DNA of 64,000 nucleotides from Lentzea albidocapillata subsp. violacea (lineage in GTDB: Bacteria > Actinomycetota > Actinomycetes > Mycobacteriales > Pseudonocardiaceae): the NCBI RefSeq assembly GCF_900100275.1, contig NZ_FNET01000001.1, forward strand, positions 62,001-126,000. The letters are read 5' to 3'. Below the pieces are notes generated by a model. It was given only the letters and a program-made list of their open reading frames with translations. It made no database searches and was not told the origin of the DNA. Positions 54,360 through 63,251 of this stretch are shown in pieces (positions within the stretch are counted from its first letter, which is position 1; each line of letters opens with the position of its first letter). The position numbers and the translations under genes are program-made.

Positions 54360-55438
54360 GGCGCGCTGCCATCGTCGGCACGGGCGGGATCGCCACGTCC
54401 CACGCCAGGGCGTTGCGCGCGGCGGGAGACCGCATCGAGCTGGTAGCCGTGGTGGACGTCGACGACCAGCGTGCGGCCGCGTTCGCCAAGGAGTGGGGTG
54501 TCGCGCGCGTCTACCCCGGTGTGGCGGCGTTGCTCGCCGTGGAGCCGCTGGACGTGGTGCACATCTGCACTCCGCCGCGCGCTCACGTGCCGCTCGCGCT
54601 CGAGTGCCTCGCGGCGAACGTGAACGTGCTCGTGGAGAAGCCACCGGCGTTGTCGCTGAGCGAGATCGACATGCTGGTCGCGGCCGAACGAACCTCGACC
54701 GGCCGGGTCGCGACGGTGTTCCAGCACCGCTTCGGTCCCGCCGCGATCCGGTTGCGGCGGATGATCGGGGAAGGTGTCCTCGGCAGGTCGCTGGTGGCGA
54801 AGTGCGACACTCTCTGGTACCGCGACGACGCCTACTTCGACGTGCCGTGGCGCGGTTCGTGGGACAGCGAGGGCGGTGGCCCGACGATGGGTCACGGCAT
54901 CCACCAGTTCGACCTGATGCTGTCCGTGCTGGGCCCGTGGCAGGAGATCCGTGCCTTGGCGGTGCGGCAGGTACGTGACGTCGCGACCGAGGACGTCTCC
55001 ATGGCGTTGGTGACCTTCGCCGACGGCACGGTGGCCTCGGTGATCAACTCTGTGCTGTCGCCCCGGGAGACCTCGGAGCTGCGGTTCGACTTCGAGCACG
55101 CCACGGTCGAGGTCGAGCACCTCTACGGCTACACCGACGCTCAGTGGACGGTGACTCCCGCGCCCGGCCACGACGACGTCGTGACGCGCTGGCGGGAAGA
55201 GCAGTCCGAGATCGTGAGCGGCCACCAGTGCCAGATGGCCGAGTTCCTCGACGCACTGGACAGTGGTGAGACGCCACCGGTGACCCTCGCGGACACCAGG
55301 AACACCATGGAGTTCATCGCGGCGCTGTACGCCTCGGCGTTCACCGGCACCGTGGTGAAGGCCGGCCAGATCGGACCGGACAGTCCGTTCTACGCGACGA
55401 TGGAAGGAATCGGTGCTCCATGGGCGAACGACCGGTGA
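54356..55438 (+). CDS. Gfo/Idh/MocA-family oxidoreductase
   Basis: 360 residues, GTG start overlapping the upstream stop. The Rossmann motif AAIVGTGGIATSHARALRA, the family VLVEKPPALS motif (Lys-Pro proton relay), and the C-terminal beta-sheet with MGHGIHQFDLMLS are present. Such enzymes oxidise sugars, sugar acids or inositols with NAD(P). It overlaps the DUF6807 gene, so the two proteins are made together. Confidence 0.9.
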   Translation: MRRAAIVGTGGIATSHARALRAAGDRIELVAVVDVDDQRAAAFAKEWGVARVYPGVAALLAVEPLDVVHICTPPRAHVPLALECLAANVNVLVEKPPALSLSEIDMLVAAERTSTGRVATVFQHRFGPAAIRLRRMIGEGVLGRSLVAKCDTLWYRDDAYFDVPWRGSWDSEGGGPTMGHGIHQFDLMLSVLGPWQEIRALAVRQVRDVATEDVSMALVTFADGTVASVINSVLSPRETSELRFDFEHATVEVEHLYGYTDAQWTVTPAPGHDDVVTRWREEQSEIVSGHQCQMAEFLDALDSGETPPVTLADTRNTMEFIAALYASAFTGTVVKAGQIGPDSPFYATMEGIGAPWANDR

Positions 55439-56313
55439 TCACCAGGCAGGACGACGAGGCGCTTGTCGTGTCGGTGGGTGACGTCGAGCTGTTCGAGTAC
55501 GTGTTCCGGCCGTCGACACCCGCGTTCGAGGGCCCGAAGCCCTACCTGCATCCGGTGCGCACGCTCGCCGGTGACGTGGTGACGGCGTTCCGGCCGCATG
55601 ACCACCGCTGGCACAAGGGCCTGCAGATGACCGCGACCGACGTGTCGGGGGAGAACTTCTGGGGCGGCAACACGTACGTCCGCGACCAGGGGTACCTGGC
55701 GCTGCCCAACGTCGGCACCATGCGGCACGAGGACTTCACCGTCGCCTCGCCGGAAGGCGAGGTGCGGATCGACGAACTGCTGTCCTGGTTCACCGAGTCC
55801 GGGCAGCACTGGGTGCGCGAGATGCGCCAGTTCACCGTGCGCGACGTCGAGGACGACTCGTGGACGCTGGATTTCGCCACCACCCTGACGAATCTGCGTG
55901 CCGAGCCGCTGGTGTTCGGCAGCCCGACCACCAACGGGCGTGAGCTCGCCGGCTACACCGGGTTCTTCTGGCGCGGCCCGCGTTCGTTCACCGACGGCCA
56001 GGTCATCGCGGCCGATGGGGGAGCCGGCCAGGAGATGATGGGCAGGGCCGCGCGGTGGCTCGCGTTCGTCGGGCACCACGACGAGGTGGAGCGCTCGTCG
56101 ACGATGCTGTTCCTGGACCACCCGGACAACAAGGGCACGCACTGGTTCGTGCGCAGCGCTCCGTTCGCCGCGGTCAACCCCTCGTTCGCCTTCTTCGAGC
56201 CGGTGGAGGTGGCGCCCGGCGAGGCGCTGACCCTGCGCTACCGGCTCGTCGTCGCGAACGGCGAGTGGAACCGCGACCGACTGGAGTCCTATGTGGAGGT
56301 GCACCCGTGGTGA
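55420..56313 (+). CDS. PmoA / DUF6807-family protein
   Basis: 297 residues: YVFRPSTPAFEGPKPYLHPV, FRPHDHRWHKGLQMTATDV, NGRELAGYTGFFWRGPRSF, and LTLRYRLVVANGEWNRDRLE. Proteins of this family occur in sugar operons beside Gfo/Idh enzymes; the His-rich HDHRWHKG loop suggests a metal or sugar-binding site. The biochemical function is not known to me. It overlaps the upstream gene by 19 bases. Confidence 0.82.
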   Translation: MGERPVITRQDDEALVVSVGDVELFEYVFRPSTPAFEGPKPYLHPVRTLAGDVVTAFRPHDHRWHKGLQMTATDVSGENFWGGNTYVRDQGYLALPNVGTMRHEDFTVASPEGEVRIDELLSWFTESGQHWVREMRQFTVRDVEDDSWTLDFATTLTNLRAEPLVFGSPTTNGRELAGYTGFFWRGPRSFTDGQVIAADGGAGQEMMGRAARWLAFVGHHDEVERSSTMLFLDHPDNKGTHWFVRSAPFAAVNPSFAFFEPVEVAPGEALTLRYRLVVANGEWNRDRLESYVEVHPW

Positions 56314-57020
56314 TGCCGTTTCCTGGGGGGATCGGCATCTCCGGTCTGCGGGTGTACGACTGGCCGACGGTGGACGGGCTGTGCGGCGGCTCGCCGCACG
56401 TCCACCTCACCTGCGCGGAGTGCTACTACGTGATCGGCGGTCAGGGCAGCGTCCAGACCCTGACCCGGCGCGGGTTCGCCGAGACACCGCTGCGCGAGGG
56501 CACGGTCGCCTGGTTCACGCCCGGCACGATCCACCGCCTGGTCAACGACGGCGACCTGCGGATCATCGTCGTGATGCAGAACAGCGGCCTGCCGGAGGCG
56601 GGAGACGCGGTGTTCACGTTCCCCGCCGAGGTGCTGGCCGACGCGGAGAACTACCCCGCGCATGCTCAGGCCGGTGACGAGGAGTCCGCCCGTCAGCGCA
56701 GGGATCTCGCTCTCGAAGGGTTCCTGGAGTTGCGGCGACGCGTCGAGGAGGGCGAGGGCGCGGCGCTGGACGACTTCTACCGTTCCGCCGTGCAGCTGAA
56801 GCAAGACGTTCTGGACGCCTGGGAGAAGCGGTGGCGCGCCGGCGCGCTGGCGTCGGCCGAACGCACCGGTGAGCAGCTGGACCGGTTGCGGGACGGCGAC
56901 ATCGGCCACCTCGGCGCGGCGGACATCCACGTGATGCGCGCGGAAGGACCGCAGCGGTTCGGCATGTGCGGCCGGCTCGACGTCCACGACCCGGCCGAGG
57001 GCAGCTCGCCGCACGACTGA
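56307..57020 (+). CDS. Cupin-domain protein
   Basis: 237 residues. The N-terminal cupin barrel has the metal-site pattern GSPHVHLTCAECYYVIGGQG, then VAWFTPGTIHRLVN; the C-terminal 110 residues are a helical extension. The start is GTG 56307 or the adjacent GTG 56310 or ATG 56313; GGAGGT at 56295 favours 56307. It overlaps the DUF6807 gene stop. Cupins in such operons are often sugar-acid isomerases or lyases, or bind a sugar ligand. Confidence 0.8.
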   Translation: MVMPFPGGIGISGLRVYDWPTVDGLCGGSPHVHLTCAECYYVIGGQGSVQTLTRRGFAETPLREGTVAWFTPGTIHRLVNDGDLRIIVVMQNSGLPEAGDAVFTFPAEVLADAENYPAHAQAGDEESARQRRDLALEGFLELRRRVEEGEGAALDDFYRSAVQLKQDVLDAWEKRWRAGALASAERTGEQLDRLRDGDIGHLGAADIHVMRAEGPQRFGMCGRLDVHDPAEGSSPHD

Positions 57021-57038
57021 TGCCGTCGATCGAACCGT

Positions 57039-57053
57039 CCGTCGAATCGACGG
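57039..57053. promoter_or_regulatory. Palindrome before the GH16 gene
   Basis: CCGTCGA, A, TCGACGG: a perfect 7-base inverted repeat 42 bases before the GH16 start and 19 after the cupin stop. It contains the TTCGAC complement GTCGAA found in the repeats at 51176-51213, so it may be a related operator. Confidence 0.4.
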
Positions 57054-57094
57054 AACTGTTGTGTGGCAACGAGTCTGTCCAGGACAGTAAGGTG

Positions 57095-57877
57095 ATGAGA
57101 ATCGCAGCAGGCGCACTCGTCGTCGTCCTCACCGCCGCCTCCACGACCTCCGCGAACGCGGCGGCGTGGGAAGAGGTGATCGGGACAGGTTCCTTCAGCG
57201 GCTACGGCGCGCTGGAGTCGGAATGGAACTACCGTTACCCGTGGGGTTCCGACCACAACGGCACGGCCAGGATGTACGCGAGCTCCAGCGACCACAACCA
57301 CGTGTCGCTCTCCGGCGGCGTGCTGACGGTGAAGGCGACGCGCATCTCCTGGGACGAGGGCTACAGCTCGGCCGATCCGCACCTGCCCATCCGCTACCAC
57401 TCCGGCGCGATCCACGCGAAGGAACACGTGGTGGTGAACGACCAGTTCCCGAACTGGGAGGTGAAGGGCGACTTCCAGGCGCCGTCCACCCGCGGCACCT
57501 GGCCCGCGTTCTGGCTGACCGGCGTAAACAGCTGGCCACCCGAGAGCGACATCCTGGAGTTCAAGGGGGACAACCGGAACTGGTTCAACACCTTCCGGAC
57601 GTCCAGTGACGTGTCGAGCTCGATCGTCAGCGTCTCGTCGCCGGGCTCGTGGCACACCTACCGCGCCTGGATGACCAAGGTGAACGGCACCGACGTCGAC
57701 ATCCACTACTACCTCGACGGCAGGTGGATCGCCAGGCACACCGCGAGGAACTTCGTGGGCAAGCGGCTCTGGGTGATCATCAACCTGCAGATGGAGGGCT
57801 CGTCCGGCAGCCCGGGCCCTACCGCGGAGACCGTCTACCGGGCCCGCAACGTCTACATCGGACGCACGCGGGCGTGA
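57095..57877 (+). CDS. Secreted GH16 endo-glycosidase
   Basis: 260 residues with a Sec signal (MRIAAGALVVVLTAAS, cleaved near SANA). The GH16 active-site signature is PPESDILEFKG (nucleophile and acid/base Glu). FQAPSTRGTWPAFWL and the C-terminal WVIINLQMEGSS belong to the beta-jelly-roll. GH16 enzymes cut internal beta-1,3 or beta-1,4 glycan links such as beta-glucan, galactan, agar or carrageenan; which of these is not clear here. It follows the sugar ABC operon on the same strand and ends facing the beta-galactosidase gene. Confidence 0.88.
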   Translation: MRIAAGALVVVLTAASTTSANAAAWEEVIGTGSFSGYGALESEWNYRYPWGSDHNGTARMYASSSDHNHVSLSGGVLTVKATRISWDEGYSSADPHLPIRYHSGAIHAKEHVVVNDQFPNWEVKGDFQAPSTRGTWPAFWLTGVNSWPPESDILEFKGDNRNWFNTFRTSSDVSSSIVSVSSPGSWHTYRAWMTKVNGTDVDIHYYLDGRWIARHTARNFVGKRLWVIINLQMEGSSGSPGPTAETVYRARNVYIGRTRA

Positions 57878-57882
57878 AAAGT

Positions 57883-57914
57883 GAGGTGGCCCCGGCGAAC
57901 ACCGGGGCCACCTC
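57883..57914. terminator. Strong bidirectional hairpin terminator
   Basis: GAGGTGGCCCCGG (57883-57895) pairs exactly with CCGGGGCCACCTC (57902-57914), a 13-base stem with a 6-base loop. It lies between the convergent GH16 and GH2 genes. Confidence 0.85.
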
Positions 57915-57920
57915 CACCGG

Positions 57921-60900
57921 TCAGGCTCCCGCCGGAAGGCCGGACCTGGCTTCCTGCGAGGTCAGCGGCCGCATCGTGATCGTGTACTCGTAGGTGCTGT
58001 CAGGCCGGACCTGGCTGCGCTGCCGCACCGGGTTCGGCGTGTCGCCGACACCGGTCACGGCGTGGTCGGCGTGCAGCGTGAAATGCCCCTTGTTGCGCTG
58101 CAACATGAACGGGTACGCGGCTCGCTCGATGTCGTCGTACTGCGTCACGCTGACCTCGGGGGCACCCGACACCAGCAGACCGGACGTGCGTCCGTCGGTG
58201 AGCAACGCCCACCGGGTGTCGGTGTGGTTGCCGTGGTCCTGCGGGCGGTGGTACTCGACGTACTGGTCGGCCACGGAGGTGGAGTGCACCCCGATCGGCG
58301 TGCCGTCCTTGCGGTCGACGTAGCTCTCCGCCTTCCTGCCGTACCAGGAGAACTCGGAGAAGCGGTCGGGCACGGACAGCTGGACGCCGATGCGCGGCAG
58401 GTACGGCAGCGTCCGGATGGAGCCCTGCGGCGTCACCCGGTGCCCGAGTCGCAGCACACCGGCCGAGTCCACCGAGTAGACCATCGTCTGGTCGAACCAC
58501 GCCCCGCTCACACCGGGCGCGGCCACCTTGCTGTCCACGATGATGCGGGTGGTCTTGTGCCCGTCCTTCTCCACGCGCACACCGGACACCGTGGTCTCGA
58601 GGCGGTCCAGGCCTGCCTTGCGCCAGTCCTCGCCTTCCGCACGGCCCCACGTGTAGGTCTCGTTGCTGATCGGCGCACGCCACGCGTCGAGCTTCGGACC
58701 GCTGGCGAGCAGCTCGCGGCCCCACGACTTCATGGATGTCAGCGCACCGGACTTCTTGTCCACCGTGTAGGCCGCACCTGCTGCCGTGGCGGTGACCTTC
58801 TGGGCGTCCTCGTGGGTGAACACGACGGCCCAGTCGAGCGGCGCCTTGTCCAGACCGGGAACGCGGCTGCCGCCCAGTGTGAACTGGTCGTGCGCGAGCA
58901 CGTGCCCGGCCGGGAGCAGCGGTGCCGCCGACGACGTGACCGTTTCGACGGTCAGGAACCGTTCCCGGTCGGCGTCGTTGACCGGCACCGGCAGCGAGAT
59001 CGTCGCGGTCGATCCGGCGGCGACCCGCAGCGGCTGTTCACCGCTCTTGACCACCCGCGAGCCTTCGGTGACGCGCCAGCGCAGGGTGAGGTCGTCGGTG
59101 CCGGTGAACTGGCGTTCGTTGGTCACCGACAGCACGCCGCCGGAGTAGCCGAACCGGATCGGCTGGTGCGCCCACGCCATCTGCGTGGTCTCCGGCTGGG
59201 GCTTGCGGTCCGTGCCGATCAGACCGTCCACACCGGACAGCGTCGACCCGTACGCGAAGTGCGTGCCACGTTCCCGCACGCTGTCGAAGTCGAGCGCCAG
59301 CACGGCGCCGCCGGCCGGGGCGGAGGAGACACCGAGTTCGGCTGCGGGCAACGCCCGGTCGTAGACGCGGACGTCGTCGACCTCACCGCGAGCCATCCAG
59401 CCGACGGTCGACGGGTCGTTCCACGACATCTCGAAGTCGCGGCCGATGTTCACGTCCGCTGCCGAGTAGTCGATCGCGCCGGTGAACGGCAGGGTGCCGA
59501 CCTCGGTGCCGTCGATGTACAGCCGCAGCGCGGTGCCGTCGTAGGTACCGCTGACCCGGTGCCACTTGCCGTAGAAGTCGGCGGGCACCTTCGCCTGCAC
59601 GGCGCGCCATGTGCCGCTGTGGATGAAGAACTCGAGCGTGGTCTCGTTCTTCATCTTGAGCGTCCACTGGTGGTCGCCTTTGGCGATGACGGGGAACTGG
59701 CCGGTCCACTTGCCGGGCTTGATCCACGCGTCGAGGGTCAGCGCCGTGCCGGTGATGTCGAGCTTACGGTCGCGGTAGACCTCGACGAAGTCGTCGAGCC
59801 CGGACAGCGACAGCGCCTTGCCACGGTGACCGTCGACGAGCTTGGGCGCACCGGACAGCAGAGCCGTGATGTCGTTGCCGGAACTGTCCGGTGCGATGCG
59901 GGTCTTCTGCTTGATGTTCTGCTCGGCCCAGTCCCAGATGAAGCCGCCCTGGGTCTGCGGGTTGGCCCGGATGATGTCCCAGAACTCCCGGAAGTTGCCC
60001 AGGCTGTTGCCCATCGCGTGGGCGTACTCGCCGAAGATCAGCGGCTTGGTCGTGCTCTTCGCCTGCTCGGCGAACCGCTCGGGCGAGGGGTAACGCGGTC
60101 CCCAGATGTCGGCGAACGGCGCGTCACCGTCGGGGTTGTTGGACTGGTGGTAGATCGGCCTGCTGGGGTCGTTGGCCTTGAGCCACTTCGCCATCTCGAA
60201 GTGGTGCGCGCCGAGCCCCGCCTCGTTGCCGGTGTCCCACAGGAAGACGCTCGGGTGGTTCTTGTCCCGCTCGACCATGCCGATCAGCCGGTCCAGGAAC
60301 GTGTCGCGCCACTCCGGCTGGTTGGCCTGGCACCACCGGGCGCAGTTCTCGTGGTTGTGGGTCTCGATGTCGACCTCGTCGCCGATCCAGATGCCGTGCT
60401 TGTCGGCGAGGTCGTAGAAGTACGGGTCGCTCGGGTAGTGCGAGGTGCGCACGGCGTTGACGTTGAGCTGCTCCATCAGCGCCACGTCGCGTTCCTGCGC
60501 CGCACGGGGAATGTGCCGGCCGTGGTCCGGGTTTGTCTCCGCGCGGTTGACGCCCTTGAACAGCACGCGCTTGCCGTTGATCAGCAGCGTCCTGTCCCGG
60601 ATCTCGATCTCGCGGAAACCGGTGGTGTCACTGGTGATGTGCGTGATCCTGCCGTCGGGCGCGGTCAGCGTCAGCACGACGGTGTAGAGGTTCGGCGTCT
60701 CGTCGGTCCACTTGGCCGGGTTGCGCACCGGCAGGGTGAGACGGGCGGTGCTGCCGTCGGTTTCCTGGCTCGCCGAACCGACTTCGGCTCCACGGGAGTC
60801 ACGCAGGCTGGCGGTGACGCGGTGCGTCCCGGTGGTGCCGCCGGGTTTGTGGCCGAGCTCGACGTCCGCGGTGAGGGTCGCGTCGGTGTAGGTGGCGTCG

Positions 60901-61661
60901 AGGTCGGTCTTGAGGGTGACGTCCTGGATGAACGTGGCGGGCGTCGAGTACAGCGACACCGAGCGGAAGATGCCCGAGTACCGCCACTGGTCGTAGTCCT
61001 CGAGGTAGGAACCGGCGCTCCAGCGGTGCACCTGGACGGCGATCTTGTTGTGGCCGGGCCGCAGCGCGGAGGAGATGTCGAACTCGGCCGGGGTGTAGCC
61101 GCCCTGGTCGTAGCCGATGTAGGTGCCGTTGACCCACACGAAGTAGCCGGACGTCACGCCCTCGAAGCGCACGAACGTGGCGCGCTTCGTCCAGTCGGCC
61201 GGCACGTCGAAGTCGCGGACGTAAGCACCGGTCGGGTTCACGTCGCGGGGCACGCGGGGCGGGTCGTCCGGCTGCACCTCGGTGGCGATGTTGCGGAAGA
61301 TCGGGTGGTCCAGGCCGTCGGTCTGCCAGGTGTGCGGCACGGTCACGGTGCGCCAGCCGGACGTGTCGTGGTCGTCGGCGTAGAACCGCGCCGGAACGTC
61401 GGCGGGCCTGTCCGCCATGGAGATCCGCCATCTGCCGTCCAGCGACTGCGTGAACGGGGTGCGCTCGTCGCCGCGAACGGCCGAGGCGACATCCGCCTGC
61501 GGGAGCAGCAACGCGTGGTGCGGCTCCTGCCCCTCGGCGATCCTGCGCGGATCCTCCAGGTAGGTGTGCACGTCCGGAGGTGGATCGACTGCGGAGGCGA
61601 CCGGTGTCGTCGAACCAACCGCAACTAACAGCACCGTGGCAAGAACAATCGCGCGCCGCAC
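57921..61661 (-). CDS. Secreted GH2 beta-galactosidase with inserted LamG domain
   Basis: 1246 residues with a Sec signal (MRRAIVLATVLLVAVG, cleaved near VASA). The LacZ-like GH2 fold shows SYLEDYDQWRYSGIFR, the acid/base in WDTGNEAGLGAHHF, the nucleophile in LIFGEYAHAMGNS, and GGFIWDWAEQ. Directly after this last motif a LamG/concanavalin domain of about 170 residues (LSLSGLDDFVEVYRDRKLDI, LDAWIKPGKWTG, VNIGRDFEMSW) is inserted, before the barrel strap resumes at THFAYGSTLSGVDGLIG. The C-terminal Bgal_small_N domain completes it. It likely removes galactose from polymers such as galactans or arabinogalactan. Confidence 0.92.
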   Translation of the reverse strand: MRRAIVLATVLLVAVGSTTPVASAVDPPPDVHTYLEDPRRIAEGQEPHHALLLPQADVASAVRGDERTPFTQSLDGRWRISMADRPADVPARFYADDHDTSGWRTVTVPHTWQTDGLDHPIFRNIATEVQPDDPPRVPRDVNPTGAYVRDFDVPADWTKRATFVRFEGVTSGYFVWVNGTYIGYDQGGYTPAEFDISSALRPGHNKIAVQVHRWSAGSYLEDYDQWRYSGIFRSVSLYSTPATFIQDVTLKTDLDATYTDATLTADVELGHKPGGTTGTHRVTASLRDSRGAEVGSASQETDGSTARLTLPVRNPAKWTDETPNLYTVVLTLTAPDGRITHITSDTTGFREIEIRDRTLLINGKRVLFKGVNRAETNPDHGRHIPRAAQERDVALMEQLNVNAVRTSHYPSDPYFYDLADKHGIWIGDEVDIETHNHENCARWCQANQPEWRDTFLDRLIGMVERDKNHPSVFLWDTGNEAGLGAHHFEMAKWLKANDPSRPIYHQSNNPDGDAPFADIWGPRYPSPERFAEQAKSTTKPLIFGEYAHAMGNSLGNFREFWDIIRANPQTQGGFIWDWAEQNIKQKTRIAPDSSGNDITALLSGAPKLVDGHRGKALSLSGLDDFVEVYRDRKLDITGTALTLDAWIKPGKWTGQFPVIAKGDHQWTLKMKNETTLEFFIHSGTWRAVQAKVPADFYGKWHRVSGTYDGTALRLYIDGTEVGTLPFTGAIDYSAADVNIGRDFEMSWNDPSTVGWMARGEVDDVRVYDRALPAAELGVSSAPAGGAVLALDFDSVRERGTHFAYGSTLSGVDGLIGTDRKPQPETTQMAWAHQPIRFGYSGGVLSVTNERQFTGTDDLTLRWRVTEGSRVVKSGEQPLRVAAGSTATISLPVPVNDADRERFLTVETVTSSAAPLLPAGHVLAHDQFTLGGSRVPGLDKAPLDWAVVFTHEDAQKVTATAAGAAYTVDKKSGALTSMKSWGRELLASGPKLDAWRAPISNETYTWGRAEGEDWRKAGLDRLETTVSGVRVEKDGHKTTRIIVDSKVAAPGVSGAWFDQTMVYSVDSAGVLRLGHRVTPQGSIRTLPYLPRIGVQLSVPDRFSEFSWYGRKAESYVDRKDGTPIGVHSTSVADQYVEYHRPQDHGNHTDTRWALLTDGRTSGLLVSGAPEVSVTQYDDIERAAYPFMLQRNKGHFTLHADHAVTGVGDTPNPVRQRSQVRPDSTYEYTITMRPLTSQEARSGLPAGA

Positions 61662-61673
61662 GCTGAACCTCCA

Positions 61674-61693
61674 TGTTCAGACAGAACTGAACA
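61674..61693. promoter_or_regulatory. Palindrome before the beta-galactosidase
   Basis: TGTTCAG, ACAGAA, CTGAACA: a perfect 7-base inverted repeat 12 bases beyond the GH2 start. A third half-site GTGAACAG follows at 61697. It is well placed to block GH2 translation initiation or promoter escape. Confidence 0.5.
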
Positions 61694-61766
61694 CAAGTGA
61701 ACAGCCGGGGCGGAGGGGCGACAAGAGGCCACGAGGTCCGTGCCGTTCACAGGGCGTCCACTGTTA

Positions 61767-61802
61767 TCGAACAACTCGACGCTTGCGTTCGATTTTGTTC
61801 GA
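61767..61802. promoter_or_regulatory. Palindrome before the BNR gene
   Basis: TCGAACAA (61767-61774) and its exact complement TTGTTCGA (61795-61802) flank TTCGAT. They lie 48-83 bases before the BNR gene start in the region shared with the divergent GH2 gene. The TTCGA core recalls the 51176-51213 repeats. Confidence 0.4.
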
Positions 61803-61849
61803 CCTCACGCTCCGTGGAACATGCCGAACCGCGACCAGCCGGGGGAACC

Positions 61850-63250
61850 GTGAAGAGGATCGTTCTGAGCTTGGTGACGGTGCTGCTGGCGTCGTCCGGA
61901 ACCGCGGCGGGTGCGCCCGCGGCGGCACCGTCGGTGAGCCTCGTGGCCGACACACTGCTTGATCCTTCGGCGCTGTACTTCGTGTCCTACGACGGGGTGG
62001 TGAACAACAACTCGTTCCAGCAGGACGCGATCCTGACCTACCAAGGACGTCAGTACGCCACCTGGTACACCGCGAGCCGCAACGCCGTGGTGGCGCGGCG
62101 AACCGTGGGCAGCACGCGGTGGGAGAGCGTGGTGCTGCCGCACCGGCTCAGCGCCAACGACTCGCACAACGTGATCTCGCTGGGAATCTCCCCGCAGGAC
62201 AACACGATCCACGTCGCGTTGGACACGCACAACACGCGATTGTTCTACTTCCGGTCCCAGCCCGGCCTCGCGACCGGCGCCCAGCAGTGGAACGCCGCCG
62301 CGTTCGGTGCTGTGCAGCGCACGCTCGGCGGCGTCGAGCTCGGTTCCATGACCTACCCGCAGTTCGTCGTGACACCCGAGGGCAGGCTGCAGTTCAGCTA
62401 CCGCACCGGTGGCTCCGGCAACGGCGTCAACGAGCTGGCCGAGTACTCCGGCGGCACCTGGCGCAAGCTCGGCGGCTGGTCGTCCGCGACCGGTTCGTAC
62501 ACCGGCCCGAACGGCGTGGTGTCCACGACCCGCAACATGTACCTGCACGGCCTGACCTATGACCGAAGTGGACGGTTGCACGCCGCTTTTACGTGGCGTG
62601 AAGGCAACACCGGCGTGCTGTGCAACGCGGGCGGCCTGACCAACCACGACACCGGCTACGTCTACAGCGACGACCGCGGCCGGACGTGGCGCAACGGTGC
62701 CGGAACCGTGGTGGGCACGACCGGTGGCGCGCGGGTGAGCGTCAACTCGCCCGGTCTGGTGGCGGATCCGCTCGACCCGAACCACGGCCTGATGAACCAG
62801 GAGAGCCAGGCCGTGGACGCGCAGGGCCGGCCGCACGTCGTGATCAGCTATGTACCCGGCCGGTTCACCCAGTGCGTGTCGAACTACGCGCAGCAGCGCA
62901 CGCAGTACGGCCGCACCTTCCACGTCTTCCGCGGAGCCGACGGCAGGTGGACCAAGATGGAGGTGCCGATCCCGCCGAACCACACCCAGCGCACGAAGAT
63001 CGTGTTCGACCGGGCCGACAACGCGTACCTGGTGCTGCCACGCGGGAGGATCGTGGCGGCGAGCAAGGCCAGCGGCTGGACGGACTGGACGACGTTGTTC
63101 GACCGCCCGTCACTGCGGGCGTTCGGCGAGGTGAACGTGGACACGTCCCGCGTCGCGTCCCAGGGAATTCTGTCGGTGCAGTACCAGCAGACCTCCAGCG
63201 GCACCACGCCGTCGCCGATCCGCGTCGCCGACTTCCGGCTGGGGGCCTGA
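61850..63250 (+). CDS. Secreted BNR-repeat beta-propeller enzyme (GH145/PL-like)
   Basis: 466 residues, GTG start after GGGGGAA. The signal sequence VKRIVLSLVTVLLASSGTAA is followed by a seven-bladed propeller of the BNR_4 type: YLHGLTYDRSGRLHAAFTWR, ISPQDNTIHVALDTHNTRLF, YPQFVVTPEGRLQFSYRTGG. This class includes ulvan lyases and the GH145 / L-rhamnose-glucuronate-cleaving enzymes that uncap plant arabinogalactan. Next to beta-galactosidase and GH30 genes, action on arabinogalactan caps is a reasonable guess. It ends 1 base from the GH30 ATG. Confidence 0.8.
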   Translation: MKRIVLSLVTVLLASSGTAAGAPAAAPSVSLVADTLLDPSALYFVSYDGVVNNNSFQQDAILTYQGRQYATWYTASRNAVVARRTVGSTRWESVVLPHRLSANDSHNVISLGISPQDNTIHVALDTHNTRLFYFRSQPGLATGAQQWNAAAFGAVQRTLGGVELGSMTYPQFVVTPEGRLQFSYRTGGSGNGVNELAEYSGGTWRKLGGWSSATGSYTGPNGVVSTTRNMYLHGLTYDRSGRLHAAFTWREGNTGVLCNAGGLTNHDTGYVYSDDRGRTWRNGAGTVVGTTGGARVSVNSPGLVADPLDPNHGLMNQESQAVDAQGRPHVVISYVPGRFTQCVSNYAQQRTQYGRTFHVFRGADGRWTKMEVPIPPNHTQRTKIVFDRADNAYLVLPRGRIVAASKASGWTDWTTLFDRPSLRAFGEVNVDTSRVASQGILSVQYQQTSSGTTPSPIRVADFRLGA

Positions 63251-63251
63251 C

